DNA of 64,000 nucleotides from an uncultured bacterium (GCA_902766105.1 CACXCI010000043.1:39902-103901); one strand, 5' to 3'; shown: positions 42,538-52,079, numbered from the stretch's first letter. Notes: generated by a model from the letters alone, not told the origin. Program-made: numbers and translations.

Positions 42538-44712
42538 CTACAATTTCATTTGCGATAAGGTTTCATTGATAAATTTTTCAGCATTATCCGCATCTGCCAT
42601 AGCCTTATCAGCAGCCGTCATATCAGGGCCTTGAGGAACCATACCCTGAGGAGAAGGAATATATGTTCTCACAGGCTCCATCTCTTTTTGTGTATTATCA
42701 GTAGAATTTATTATTGTAGTTGAATTATTTACAACATTATCGTTTTTGCCAATTTCAGAATACGGACTTGGGATATATCTTCCTTCTGTAGAATCATTTC
42801 CCTGTTGAGCTGCTAATTCTGTTGCTGCAGCTTGAGATGTCGGAGTTACAGCCTGCGAATTAGCCAAAGAATCCGGCATTTGTTGACCATTAGCTTTCAT
42901 TTTTATCAAATTTGAATCACTTTGATATTCTTGAGGATTTTTGGGTTGTCTGCCCGTATTTGTCGGATTTTTATCCGGTGTTATATTTGCATCTTGAGTA
43001 GTTACATTTTGAGACTGATTATAATTATTATCTAATTTTGTCGGAGATTCTATAACTTCTTTTGTATCTGATTCACCGTCCTCATCTAATACTGAATTTG
43101 TAGGACGACCAAAAATCTTGTGAGCAGTTGTTGTTGTCAATTTTACAAGGAACGGAGTAACAACAGCTAACGGAATTGCGATACGAAGAGGAACACCAAT
43201 AATATTACCGTTTGCCAGTTTTCTTAACCAATTCATATTCCATTTTGCAGTTGATTTATAAGCATGACGTCTGTAGTTACCAAGGTTAAGAAATCTTGCA
43301 CCCCAATTTAGAACTCTAGTTATAGGGTTTTTAATATTTTTTATACCTAATTTTGCATTTAAAGCTTTCAATGCAGCATTATAAGTCTTTTTATTTGCAT
43401 ATTTGCCCGCATCAACATTTTTATTAAATTTTTCAAGAGCTTTTAAGTATTTAGCCTTACCCGCATCATCAAGTCCTGCAAACTTAAAGCCGCCAAGCTT
43501 GTGCATACCGATAATACCTAAGGTTAAGCCTATAAAGTATGTAAAGTCATTTACCATACGCTCTGCTAAGGTTTTCACTTTTTCACCTTTTGGTGCATTA
43601 AAGGTATGTAACAACATATCAGCAAATATTGCAGCCTGCATTGCAACAACCAGTTTACCTCCGGCAAATCTGTTTGTACCGCCTTCAAACATCCAGCCTA
43701 CAGCTTTATTTAAAGCCCTGCCTAATCTTGATTTAGCACCTTTACCCAGCGCAATCATATATTTGTTTCTATATTCGCTAAAGCTTACCTGACGACCTAA
43801 CATGTGGCTTTTTGCTTTACCAAACCAATTCTTTTTATTGCGCCAAATTGATACTTTCCACTCAGGATGTTTTTTAGCCATATCTTCAAATAATTTTAAT
43901 GCTTTTTCAGGATTATCAATAAATTTGCCTTTAAGTTTATTAAATTCTTTTAATGAGCCAAAACCAAACTCCTTAATTTTCACGTATTCCGCGTATTTTT
44001 GTAAACCTGCTAAACCTCGTCTTTTAAGAATCTTTGTCACAATCTTAGGATCAGCGCCTAACTGTGTCAATTCAGCTACTTGCACTGCAACCTCTTGAGC
44101 ATATTTTGGTTTACCTTTTATTCCATTCATCAAAATGTTAATTTTGTCTTGCGACATGCCGTATTGTTCAAGTTTTTGAGCATTTGAACCAATTGGCTTC
44201 ATGAATTCTTCAACAACCTGCTCAGCATCAGCAGATAAAAAGCCGACTAAACCTTTCCCGGGCATCTTTGCAAACGACCATTCGGGAGAGGTTGAATGAT
44301 GCCTTAAAGTATATATTATTTTGCTTTTCTTTTCCCAAACATCAAGTTTACCGCTAAACCAATTTAATAAAGAACCGGTCTTTTTTCCAAGCCAGGTATC
44401 TGAAATCTTATCACCAAAACTGCCGACTCGTCCGCCGATAGATTTTCCCCAATCACCACCAAAATGAGGATTTATTTTATCCATCATCTGACCAATTCCA
44501 TACCACAAAGCTGTACCCAATCCTAATAATGCCAAAGGATTGGTATCTTTTGAAGCTTTTGCTCTGTTTGTCAAATAATTATTGTCAGCAGCCTGTCTTA
44601 CCTGCTCTTGAGTAACACCCTGCATAGCCGGTGCTGAATTTTGCTGAAAAGTAATCTGCCTTTTACTTTGTATACTTGGTATGTTCAAACTGTTTACTGA
44701 TTGCTGAGACAT
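42538..44712 (-). CDS. Large uncharacterised membrane-associated protein
   Basis: 724 aa without signal peptide. The N-terminus is Gln/Ser-rich (QQSVNSLNIPSIQSKRQITF). The middle is basic and helical and holds several hydrophobic segments (LALLGLGTALWYGIGQMM, FTYFIGLTLGIIGMHKLG, GVPLRIAIPLAVVTPFLV). The last 180 residues are a disordered Asn/Gln/Thr/Pro-rich tail with a repeated YIPSP motif (two copies). No known domain is visible. I recall such proteins only in gut Melainabacteria. It could be a structural or secreted surface protein. Single gene. Confidence 0.65.
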   Translation of the reverse strand: MSQQSVNSLNIPSIQSKRQITFQQNSAPAMQGVTQEQVRQAADNNYLTNRAKASKDTNPLALLGLGTALWYGIGQMMDKINPHFGGDWGKSIGGRVGSFGDKISDTWLGKKTGSLLNWFSGKLDVWEKKSKIIYTLRHHSTSPEWSFAKMPGKGLVGFLSADAEQVVEEFMKPIGSNAQKLEQYGMSQDKINILMNGIKGKPKYAQEVAVQVAELTQLGADPKIVTKILKRRGLAGLQKYAEYVKIKEFGFGSLKEFNKLKGKFIDNPEKALKLFEDMAKKHPEWKVSIWRNKKNWFGKAKSHMLGRQVSFSEYRNKYMIALGKGAKSRLGRALNKAVGWMFEGGTNRFAGGKLVVAMQAAIFADMLLHTFNAPKGEKVKTLAERMVNDFTYFIGLTLGIIGMHKLGGFKFAGLDDAGKAKYLKALEKFNKNVDAGKYANKKTYNAALKALNAKLGIKNIKNPITRVLNWGARFLNLGNYRRHAYKSTAKWNMNWLRKLANGNIIGVPLRIAIPLAVVTPFLVKLTTTTAHKIFGRPTNSVLDEDGESDTKEVIESPTKLDNNYNQSQNVTTQDANITPDKNPTNTGRQPKNPQEYQSDSNLIKMKANGQQMPDSLANSQAVTPTSQAAATELAAQQGNDSTEGRYIPSPYSEIGKNDNVVNNSTTIINSTDNTQKEMEPVRTYIPSPQGMVPQGPDMTAADKAMADADNAEKFINETLSQMKL

Positions 44713-44886
44713 GAAATATTCCCTGTTTTTCCCTACAAGTATATAAAAACATTTTATTCCTAAAATTTGACTAATTTATAAATCTAAGTGGCAATTATTA
44801 CGAAATGTAACAAAAAACTCAAAGTTTGAAATTAATAATCGAGTATATACTTTATATATACAAGAGAACGAGAGAGAGATAAAAAT

Positions 44887-45060
44887 ATGGCAGTCGCAAA
44901 TTTAAAAAAACTTGATAAAAAATTACAAGACATCTATAAAGATCAAATAACAACCACAGTTGCAGTTCAACCTCAACCGTTTGTAGATAAATCAGATTTG
45001 TTATTTGAACAGATGAACTTTATAGCAGCATACAACAAACAATTATTACATTTAGCATAA
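44887..45060 (+). CDS. Small 57-residue protein, unknown function
   Basis: 57 aa (MAVANLKKLDKKLQDIYKDQ, then ITTTVAVQPQPFVDKSDLLF, ending NKQLLHLA). It has a helical start, a Pro-rich hinge and a helical end. A purine-rich ACGAGAGAGAGAT precedes ATG, and a strong terminator follows, so the gene is probably real although short. No signal peptide and no recognised family. Confidence 0.6.
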   Translation: MAVANLKKLDKKLQDIYKDQITTTVAVQPQPFVDKSDLLFEQMNFIAAYNKQLLHLA

Positions 45061-45111
45061 ACTTTTTATTTTATAATTCCAATTTAATTTTTCCCCTACA
45101 AATTTTATTTC

Positions 45112-45138
45112 CCCGATATCAATGATATCGGGTTTTTA
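45112..45138 (+). terminator. Terminator after the 57-aa gene
   Basis: CCCGATATC (45112-45120), loop AAT, GATATCGGG (45124-45132), TTTTT. A perfect nine-pair hairpin. Confidence 0.9.
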
Positions 45139-45175
45139 TTATATACGCATAATAAATGTTACGTGTATAAAGAAC

Positions 45176-45255
45176 ATTTACCCTCTCTTGAATTTCTAAG
45201 ACTCAACTACGTTTCGTCTTGAAATTCTTTTCTCTCCTAAGGAGAGATTTTATTG
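45176..45255. repeat. Hairpin unit of the CCCTCTC type
   Basis: ACCCTCTC is followed by GAATTTC-t-AAGAC with its complement GTCTT-GAAATTC, then CTCTCC / GGAGAG and TTTTATT. This intergenic hairpin cluster is related in wording to family C. No coding sequence is seen between 45139 and 45313. Confidence 0.5.
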
Positions 45256-45313
45256 TAACATTGTAATAATTACTATATTCTCATATTATTTACTACATAC
45301 AAATACTGATTTA

Positions 45314-45322
45314 TGTTATAAT
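45314..45322 (+). promoter_or_regulatory. Extended -10 promoter of the structured ncRNA
   Basis: TGT plus consensus TATAAT (45317-45322). Its expected start point, about 45329, is the first base of the RNA's closing stem. No clear -35 is needed for an extended -10. Confidence 0.7.
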
Positions 45323-45328
45323 GAAGAA

Positions 45329-45508
45329 AGCTCGGTATAGGCGTTAATTTTGTTCCTACATTTACATAAATAGGGAGAGTTAACTCCAAGGGCATTGAAG
45401 TATACCCGCCGATAATATTATCGCCAGCGGGAAACGGATTAGTCCGGGTGCTCACCCACCTGCGAGTCGAGCAGGTAACAAAATCCGCCTATACAGGGCT
45501 TTTATTTA
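45329..45508 (+). ncRNA. Free-standing structured non-coding RNA (6S-like layout, unassigned)
   Basis: The two ends pair with each other: AGCTC (45329-45333) with GGGCT-side bases 45496-45500, then GTATAGGCG (45335-45343) with CGCCTATAC (45486-45494), then ATTTTGTT (45347-45354) with AACAAAAT (45477-45484). Inside lie hairpins CCCGC..GCGGG with CGATAAT / ATTATCG, CGGATTAGTCCG, GGGTGCTCACCC and ACCTGC / GCAGGT. The 3' stem runs into TTTTATTT, a terminator. No open frame or ribosome-binding site fits. Size (about 175-180 nt) and end-pairing fit 6S RNA, but the multi-hairpin interior does not look like classical 6S. The family is open. Confidence 0.7.
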
Positions 45509-45578
45509 TTACAAACCTTTACCATATTGCGAAGTTGCACAAAACATGCTATTATTCACTTATAAGGTGTGTATATAT

Positions 45579-46754
45579 ATGCAAAAAATTCCTACAATTG
45601 TTTTATCAGATGAATTCTCCACAAAGGAAATTTTAAAATTATATGTTGGAGAATTTGATAGACTTGATGTTGTAGAAACACCTCAAAATACGTCATCTGT
45701 TTTGGATATGCTAAATTCTATGGCGGATAAATCCGTTATGCTAATAGATTTGTCTGATAATACCTCTGAAAAACTTGAATTTATGCAAAAGGTTTCCAGC
45801 CAGTGTAAAAACTGTAAAATCATTGCACTTTCGGATAATCCGTCAGTTGATTTAATTATCAAAATAATGCGTTCAGGTGCAAAGGAATTTTTGCCTGTCC
45901 CAATAATAAAGAATGAACTGTATGATGTTTTAACAAAAATTATGACTCAACTGGAAGAACCTAAAAGGAATAACAAGTGCAAAATCATTTCTGTATTTTC
46001 AAACAAAGGCGGAATTGGAAAAACATCATTGGCTACCAATTTAGCACTCGAACTTGCTACAATAACTAAGGAAAATGTTGCACTTATTGATATGAATTTC
46101 CAAATGGGCGACATTACGACCTTTTTGGATTTAAAACCATCTTTTAATATTTCATATATGCTTGAAAATATTGATAAAATCAATGAAACATTTCTATTAA
46201 GCACATTAGAAAAATACAAAAATACCAGCTTATACATTTTGGCAGATCCTCCGTATTTTAAGCAAGCGGACACTATTCAGCCAAAACTTATTGCAAAATT
46301 ATTTAATACTTTGAAAGATACTTTTTCGTATATCATTGTTGATGCAGAAGCAAGTTTTAGCGGTAAAAGTATTGCAACTCTTGATAATTCCGATTTAATA
46401 TTACTGGTTTCGGTTGCAAATCTGCCGGCACTAAGAAATACTCAAAGATGTCTTGAATTATTTGAAAAACTCGGCTATGACAGAGAAAAAACCCAGATAG
46501 TAATAAATCGCTATATGGAAAATGATGAAATAAAAGAAGATGACGTTGAAAAAGTACTTTCTAAAAAAATATATTGGAAAATACCAAACAATTATTTTGC
46601 AATAATGTCTGCCATAAACAAAGGAGTTCCGGTTAGTACAATTAACAGTACAACAAATGTAGCTCAAAGCTACAGAGCTTTGGCTAAAAATATCGCAGAT
46701 AACTTGTACAAACAAAATATCGTAGAAAAATTTGAAAATATGCTACAACAATAA
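45579..46754 (+). CDS. CpaE/TadZ-like MinD-family ATPase
   Basis: 391 aa from ATG 45579, which has AAGGTG upstream. Residues 1-125 look like a receiver domain without a convincing phospho-Asp pocket (VMLIDLSDNTSEKLEF, IIALSDNPSVDLIIKIMRSG, KEFLPVPI). Then comes a MinD/ParA ATPase with deviant Walker A (SNKGGIGKTSLATNLALELA), IDMNFQMGDIT and DTFSYIIVDAEASF. CpaE/TadZ proteins place Tad or type IV pilus machines at the cell pole. It is followed by a 104-aa gene in the same unit. pilT and pilD lie 5-12 kb away. Confidence 0.87.
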   Translation: MQKIPTIVLSDEFSTKEILKLYVGEFDRLDVVETPQNTSSVLDMLNSMADKSVMLIDLSDNTSEKLEFMQKVSSQCKNCKIIALSDNPSVDLIIKIMRSGAKEFLPVPIIKNELYDVLTKIMTQLEEPKRNNKCKIISVFSNKGGIGKTSLATNLALELATITKENVALIDMNFQMGDITTFLDLKPSFNISYMLENIDKINETFLLSTLEKYKNTSLYILADPPYFKQADTIQPKLIAKLFNTLKDTFSYIIVDAEASFSGKSIATLDNSDLILLVSVANLPALRNTQRCLELFEKLGYDREKTQIVINRYMENDEIKEDDVEKVLSKKIYWKIPNNYFAIMSAINKGVPVSTINSTTNVAQSYRALAKNIADNLYKQNIVEKFENMLQQ

Positions 46755-46769
46755 AAAATGGGAGAAAGA

Positions 46770-47081
46770 ATGGGTATAGCAGAAAGATTTAAAAACAAAC
46801 TGAATCTTCAGGATATATTTTCAAAAAACAGCACCGATACAAAAAAATACGTATCTAAGCCTATTGAAAATATTTCATCAAAAGAGTATCCTCTTGCGGA
46901 TTTGGAAAGTAAACTTATTGAAAAAATCAGAAGAACACCTTATTGGAAAGAATTTTCCACACAAAAACAAGAAAATCTGATTAATTTATATTTTAAGAAA
47001 AAACAAAACAAATATGAAATATCAGAACAAGACAAAAATGAATTTATTAAAAATATAATGATATTGTCAAACCACGACTAA
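46770..47081 (+). CDS. Small basic protein co-transcribed with the CpaE-like gene
   Basis: 103 aa from ATG 46770, preceded by GGGAGAAAG. An upstream ATG (46758) lies inside this site's leader and lacks one. Residues 50-85 read SKLIEKIRRTPYWKEFSTQK, then ENLINLYFKKK. This helical unit may contact the ATPase. Family not recognised. It ends at a strong terminator. Confidence 0.65.
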   Translation: MGIAERFKNKLNLQDIFSKNSTDTKKYVSKPIENISSKEYPLADLESKLIEKIRRTPYWKEFSTQKQENLINLYFKKKQNKYEISEQDKNEFIKNIMILSNHD

Positions 47082-47115
47082 ATAAAAGCCTTCCTAAAAA
47101 GGAAGGCTTTTATTT
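47082..47115. terminator. Bidirectional terminator
   Basis: AATAAAAGCCTTCC / GGAAGGCTTTTATT with a short A-rich loop. It serves the 46.8 kb gene and the convergent 47119 gene. Confidence 0.9.
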
Positions 47116-47118
47116 ATA

Positions 47119-48024
47119 TTATTCATTAATACTTTGCTCAATAATTTTATCTTTATAGACTCCTATGTAATTTTCAGCAGCTGCATAGCCAACCATCGAA
47201 CTTACATAAAATTGCACAATTGAGGCAAGCGCAGATAGGATAATTAATGCAATAATTGGCAACGGCGAATATATCGCAACATCAGCTTGACTGCTCGGTA
47301 CTGAAAGAACTGCAAAACCGCCGACCAATATTGAAAACAACACAATTACTACAGTTACAACACCTGAAATTAAACTTGTAATAATTCCCACAAGAATAAA
47401 TTTTAATTCAACCAAAATAGTATCTTTAAAAGCTTTTTTCATATAACCGATAAGCACGAAAGGATTAAACAATCTCCCTGAAGCCTTACCATCTTCAACA
47501 TATTCTATGAATACATAAGAAACGAACGGAACAACTAAAATTAAAACTGCAAACAATACCGCATAAGCAATTAATAATAAAATTATTCCAAAAATAATTG
47601 CACCAATATCAGGTTTAGATGAGATTACTCCCATTATTATCGGAATTATTGGTCCAATAAACAAAGTGCCAAAAAACAACACAAAATACAAACCCCAAAC
47701 TATACATAAAGGCAACGCCCTAACTCCCATCATAAAAGTTTCACCACTGATTTGCGGGATACCTGCTTGCGCAACTAATCTGTCTTTTACAAAATTTATA
47801 TAAAAACCTAACATAAATATATACGGAATGATTGACAGCATGAATAAAACACCGCCTATTACAGCCATTACAATCATAACATTTTGAGGAGTATCTTTAT
47901 CTATTATTCCGACAGCTCCTCCCGCAATTGCAGGTAATAAGAGCAGCAGAGCAAAAAACAAATGTTTTTTTACTATATTTTCACCTCTATATAGATTTTT
48001 TAAACTTTCTATAACCTTTTCCAT
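47119..48024 (-). CDS. DUF4013-like multipass membrane protein
   Basis: 301 aa from ATG 48024 (MEKVIESLKNLY), with GGAGG 6 bases upstream. The longer frame adds an unlikely 18 residues. About six hydrophobic helices (LFFALLLLLPAIAGGAVG, VMIVMAVIGGVLFMLSII, IGPIIPIIMGVI, IIFGIILLLIAYAVLF) and a basic end. DUF4013 proteins have no known role. It is divergent from uvrB. A second membrane protein of similar style lies at 50158-50925. Confidence 0.7.
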   Translation of the reverse strand: MEKVIESLKNLYRGENIVKKHLFFALLLLLPAIAGGAVGIIDKDTPQNVMIVMAVIGGVLFMLSIIPYIFMLGFYINFVKDRLVAQAGIPQISGETFMMGVRALPLCIVWGLYFVLFFGTLFIGPIIPIIMGVISSKPDIGAIIFGIILLLIAYAVLFAVLILVVPFVSYVFIEYVEDGKASGRLFNPFVLIGYMKKAFKDTILVELKFILVGIITSLISGVVTVVIVLFSILVGGFAVLSVPSSQADVAIYSPLPIIALIILSALASIVQFYVSSMVGYAAAENYIGVYKDKIIEQSINE

Positions 48025-48121
48025 CTTATACCTCCATAAATTTGTTGTTATTCTAGCATGTTTTTTTAGGAAATACAATTATTTATAAACAAAATACAAA
48101 TTTTGTACTACAATGAACTAT

Positions 48122-50110
48122 ATGGAGCACAAGGAATTTAAAATACACTCGAAATATAAACCTGCAGGAGATCAACCCAAAGCAATAAAAGAACTTGTTG
48201 ACGGGATACAAAAAGGTTATGACGCTCAGACATTACTTGGTATAACAGGCTCAGGTAAAACATTTACCATAGCCAATGTGATTGAACAAATACAAAAGCC
48301 AACACTAATTATTGCACACAATAAAACCCTTGCAGCTCAGCTATACAATGAATTTAAAGAGCTTTTTCCAGATAATGCCGTTGAATATTTTATCAGCTAC
48401 TACGACTATTATCAACCGGAAGCATATATTCCAAGAACAGATACTTATATTGAAAAATCTTCTTCCATAAATGAAGAAATTGACAGATTGCGCCACAATA
48501 CAACAAGAAGCCTCTATGAAAGAGATGATGTAATTGTAATTGCATCTGTAAGCTGCATCTATGGCTTGGGATTGCCTGAGAACTATTTTAAGGGTTCAAC
48601 CGAAATAAAGGTGGGAGACGAAATTGACAGAGATGATTTACTAAAATATTTTGTCAAAGTCAGGTACGAACGAAATGATTTGGAATTAAAAAACTCAACC
48701 TTCAGAGTTCGTGGGGACATCGTTGAACTGATGCCTGCCTATGAAAAAGTAATCACCAGATTTTATTTCTTTGGAGATGAAGTTGAAAAAATTGTCAAAA
48801 TAGATAATGTTACAGGAGAAATCATAGAAACTCCACAATCAGTTGTAATATATCCGGCAGTTCACTATTTATCAGATGACGATGATGTTGAAGGCACAAT
48901 TGAACTTATAAAGCAAGAACTACGACAAAGACTTATTGAATTAAACAACGAAAATAAACTTATAGAAGCTCAACGACTTGAGCAAAGAGTTAAATACGAT
49001 ATAGAAATGATAAAAGAGATGGGTTACTGTACAGGAATAGAAAACTATTCAAGAATAATTGAACGCCGTCCTATAGGTTCAGCTCCTGCAACACTTTTAG
49101 ACTATTTTCCTGACGATTTTCTTGTCGTTGTAGATGAATCTCACGTAACCCTGCCTCAAATTAAGGGAATGAGCCACGGAGATGCAGCCAGAAAAAAAGT
49201 TCTTGTTGATTATGGCTTTAGACTGCCTTGTGCCAAAGATAACAGACCGCTTACAAATGAAGAATTTTATTCAAAAATCGGACAGAAAATATATATATCG
49301 GCAACTCCTGCCGAATTTGAGAAAGAAACATCTTCACAAATCGTTGAACAAATAATAAGACCTACAGGTCTGCTAGACCCCAAAATATCCGTTCGACCAA
49401 TCGATACTCAAATTCAGGATTTAAAAGCAGAAATAAAAAAACGTGCAGACAAAGACGAACGAATTCTTATAACTACACTTACAAAAAGAATGGCAGAGGA
49501 TTTGACAGATTTCTTCATTCAAGAAGGTATTCGGGTAAGATATTTGCACAGCGAAATAAAATCAATTGAAAGAGTAGAAATACTGAGGGATTTAAGGCTT
49601 GGTGAATTTGATGTCCTTATTGGGGTAAACTTGCTCAGAGAAGGGCTCGATATACCTGAGGTATCACTTGTTGCAATAATGGATGCTGATAAAGAAGGAT
49701 TTTTACGCTCCGATACAAGCTTAATTCAAACTGTGGGGCGTGCGGCAAGAAATTCATGCGGGGAAGTTATTATGTATGCTGATAAAATAACTGATTCCAT
49801 GGACAGAGCTATCAAAGAAACTCAAAGGCGGCGTGAAATTCAAATTGCTCACAATAAAAAATACGGCATTATTCCCCAAACCATTAAAAAACCGATTGAA
49901 AATAATCTATTATCACTGGTTGCAAGTTACAGAGATTTGGAAGACATTGTTGCAGAAGAAATGATTGACTTGGGAATAGAACAAAAAGACTTGCCAAAAC
50001 TGATAGACCAGCTTGAAAAAGATATGCACAAAGCAGCCAAAATTCTTGATTTTGAAAGAGCTGCACAAATCCGCGATCAACTTAAAAAATTAAGAGAAAT
50101 GAACAAATAA
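48122..50110 (+). CDS. uvrB: UvrABC system protein B
   Basis: 662 aa. Damage-verifying helicase of nucleotide excision repair. Walker A LLGITGSGKTFT, LIIAHNKTLAAQLYNEF, beta-hairpin SYYDYYQPEAYIP, DEXX box VVVDESHVTL, helicase motif VI (QTVGRAARN) and a C-terminal UVR domain binding UvrC are all in place. The likely start is ATG 48122 (MEHKEFK): a TACAAT ends 7 bases before it and no Shine-Dalgarno exists, so the mRNA may be leaderless. An ATG three codons earlier is possible. Confidence 0.96.
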   Translation: MEHKEFKIHSKYKPAGDQPKAIKELVDGIQKGYDAQTLLGITGSGKTFTIANVIEQIQKPTLIIAHNKTLAAQLYNEFKELFPDNAVEYFISYYDYYQPEAYIPRTDTYIEKSSSINEEIDRLRHNTTRSLYERDDVIVIASVSCIYGLGLPENYFKGSTEIKVGDEIDRDDLLKYFVKVRYERNDLELKNSTFRVRGDIVELMPAYEKVITRFYFFGDEVEKIVKIDNVTGEIIETPQSVVIYPAVHYLSDDDDVEGTIELIKQELRQRLIELNNENKLIEAQRLEQRVKYDIEMIKEMGYCTGIENYSRIIERRPIGSAPATLLDYFPDDFLVVVDESHVTLPQIKGMSHGDAARKKVLVDYGFRLPCAKDNRPLTNEEFYSKIGQKIYISATPAEFEKETSSQIVEQIIRPTGLLDPKISVRPIDTQIQDLKAEIKKRADKDERILITTLTKRMAEDLTDFFIQEGIRVRYLHSEIKSIERVEILRDLRLGEFDVLIGVNLLREGLDIPEVSLVAIMDADKEGFLRSDTSLIQTVGRAARNSCGEVIMYADKITDSMDRAIKETQRRREIQIAHNKKYGIIPQTIKKPIENNLLSLVASYRDLEDIVAEEMIDLGIEQKDLPKLIDQLEKDMHKAAKILDFERAAQIRDQLKKLREMNK

Positions 50111-50142
50111 AAAACCTCAAGTATAACAAGAGGTCTTTTATA
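50108..50142. terminator. Terminator between uvrB and the convergent membrane-protein gene
   Basis: ACCTC (50114-50118) pairs with GAGGT (50130-50134), flanked by AAAAAA on the left (T run for the minus gene) and TTTTATA on the right. Confidence 0.7.
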
Positions 50143-50157
50143 TATTATATTAAGTTA

Positions 50158-50925
50158 CTATCTTCCGTTCATTTTCTCAGCTACATCGTCAAGAAAATCT
50201 ATTTTATTATAATTATCATCATAATCTTCATTATTACCCTTTATCTGCTCATACGCAGACTGAGCAAAGTAATTTGCCAATATTGACAGAGATACAACAA
50301 ATATCACACTGCAATACCCTACAAAACCCCAATGATTAAGAGGAATATTAAACAAATTAAACGCATACCACGCCGGTGCTACTAATATTGCAACAGCAAG
50401 AGCTAACTGCGGAGAATAGAACACTAAACTTATTAAAACATCAGTACAAGATTCTAAAATAACCTTATAGTTATATCCTTGCGGCACACTTAAACATTTT
50501 GCAAAAGACAAATACGAAGTTAAAACAATAGAACCCAATATACTCCATACAATTATGTGAACAATCAAATTAAAATGAGGAACATCAACATTAAAATGCA
50601 ATAAATTTGTTGCAACATATCCAATATATGAATACAAACAAACATGAGGGACTAAAACGATCAAAGCTTTAATCAATGTTTTAAATAAAGTTATCGGATT
50701 TAGAGTTAAAATTTCAGTTCTACTCATTCGGACATTATTTATCGCCTGAGTAAACACCGCAAGCAAAAATAGCAAGACGATAGGCCCCCACACTTGAACA
50801 TAAGCCATTTTACCCAATGCAAACTTTTCTGCAACAATATAAACAGGAATAGCCAAAACAATAAATTTTATAACAGAAAAACGATCATTTAACGCTTCCG
50901 AAAAAGAATCTATAATAGACGCCAT
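50158..50925 (-). CDS. Multipass membrane protein, unknown function
   Basis: 255 aa with six or so hydrophobic helices (FIVLAIPVYIVAEKFALG, VWGPIVLLFLLAVFTQAI, LIVHIIVWSILGSIVL, LALAVAILVAPAWYAFN, FVGYCSVIFVVSLSILAN) and an acidic cytosolic tail (GNNEDYDDNYNKIDFLDDV). Possibly a distant relative of the DUF4013-like protein 2 kb away. It follows pilT by 70 bases. That gap holds a ten-pair hairpin (about 50949-50983) that could attenuate transcription from pilT. AGGAT lies before ATG. Confidence 0.65.
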   Translation of the reverse strand: MASIIDSFSEALNDRFSVIKFIVLAIPVYIVAEKFALGKMAYVQVWGPIVLLFLLAVFTQAINNVRMSRTEILTLNPITLFKTLIKALIVLVPHVCLYSYIGYVATNLLHFNVDVPHFNLIVHIIVWSILGSIVLTSYLSFAKCLSVPQGYNYKVILESCTDVLISLVFYSPQLALAVAILVAPAWYAFNLFNIPLNHWGFVGYCSVIFVVSLSILANYFAQSAYEQIKGNNEDYDDNYNKIDFLDDVAEKMNGR

Positions 50926-50994
50926 TAGTTATCCTCCATAAACTTAGGCCGAAATTCAAGATATACTTAAAATTTCGACCTGATAAATTTCACA

Positions 50995-52065
50995 TTATGT
51001 ACCTTGAATCAATCGTTTTAACTCTGCCGGTTTTGATGTTTTTTGCATAGCATCATCTAACGATATCAAGTTTTTCTTATATAAATCAGCCAACGCAGAC
51101 TCTAATGTCTGCATACCGGCACCGGAAGATGTCTGAATTGTTGAATAAATTTGAGCTGCTTTTGCTTCACGAATAAGGTTTGCAATAGCCGGAGTAACTA
51201 CCATTATTTCTTGAGCCATAATACGACCTTTTTGAGTTCCGTCAGGCATGCGTCTCGGCAACAGGGTTTGTGCAAATACAGCTACTAATGAGTTTGCAAG
51301 CTGTACACGAATTTGTTGTTGCTGACCTTCAGGGAATACGTCAATAATACGGTCAATTGTTTGTGAAGCGGATGATGTGTGAAGTGTTCCAAATACCAAG
51401 TGACCGGTTTCTGCTGCGGTTAGAGCTAACGCAATAGTTTCATGGTCACGCATTTCACCTACCAGAATAATATCAGGGTCTTCACGCAAAGCAGATTTAA
51501 GAGCATTAGCAAAAGATCTCGTATCCATACCCAACTCACGCTGGTGAATAATTGATGTTTTTGAGGTATGAACAAATTCGACAGGGTCTTCAATAGTCAA
51601 GATATGTTCAGCTCTTGTTCTGTTAATATAGTCAATCATCGCAGCCAGAGTTGTAGATTTACCTGAACCGGTAGGACCGGTTACCAAAACCAACCCTCTT
51701 GGTCTTTCTGCAATCTGAGTAACTATCGGAGGCATCCCCAATTCTTCTAATTGAGGAGCTTTAGTAGCAATTGTACGGAAAGCTGCCGCATAATTCCCTT
51801 TATCCTTATAAAAATTAACCCTGAAACGCCCTATACTTTCAATACCGTAAGAAAAGTCAAGCTCCCATTCTTGCTCTAAATGACGTCTTTGCTCATTTGA
51901 CATCATTGGGAACAATAAATTTTCAACATCCTCCGGTGTCAAAGGAGGCATATCGCATCTTGTCAATTTACCATCCAAACGCATAACAGGCGGCAATTTA
52001 CTTGAAATATGCAAATCCGAACCGCCTTTTTCAACTAATTCCTTTAATAAATCTTCAATAATCAT
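50995..52065 (-). CDS. pilT: Type IV pilus retraction ATPase PilT
   Basis: 356 aa. Powers pilus retraction and twitching. Walker A GPTGSGKSTTL (about 130-140), the Asp-box region ILTIEDPVEFVH, Walker B ALREDPDIILVGEMRD and the His-box TGHLVFGTLHTSSA are present, and the PilT C-terminal motif AIANLIREAKAAQI distinguishes it from PilB. Full length. It follows an 83-aa gene by 14 bases. The other pilus genes in the window are pilD and the cpaE-like gene. Confidence 0.95.
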   Translation of the reverse strand: MIIEDLLKELVEKGGSDLHISSKLPPVMRLDGKLTRCDMPPLTPEDVENLLFPMMSNEQRRHLEQEWELDFSYGIESIGRFRVNFYKDKGNYAAAFRTIATKAPQLEELGMPPIVTQIAERPRGLVLVTGPTGSGKSTTLAAMIDYINRTRAEHILTIEDPVEFVHTSKTSIIHQRELGMDTRSFANALKSALREDPDIILVGEMRDHETIALALTAAETGHLVFGTLHTSSASQTIDRIIDVFPEGQQQQIRVQLANSLVAVFAQTLLPRRMPDGTQKGRIMAQEIMVVTPAIANLIREAKAAQIYSTIQTSSGAGMQTLESALADLYKKNLISLDDAMQKTSKPAELKRLIQGT

Positions 52066-52079
52066 AATTTATACCACCA

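Noticed and set aside
45273..45636. Two short open frames (60 and 62 codons) across the ncRNA locus
   Set aside because: They overlap the closing stem and each other, lack ribosome-binding sites and show no protein-like composition. The RNA structure explains the region better.
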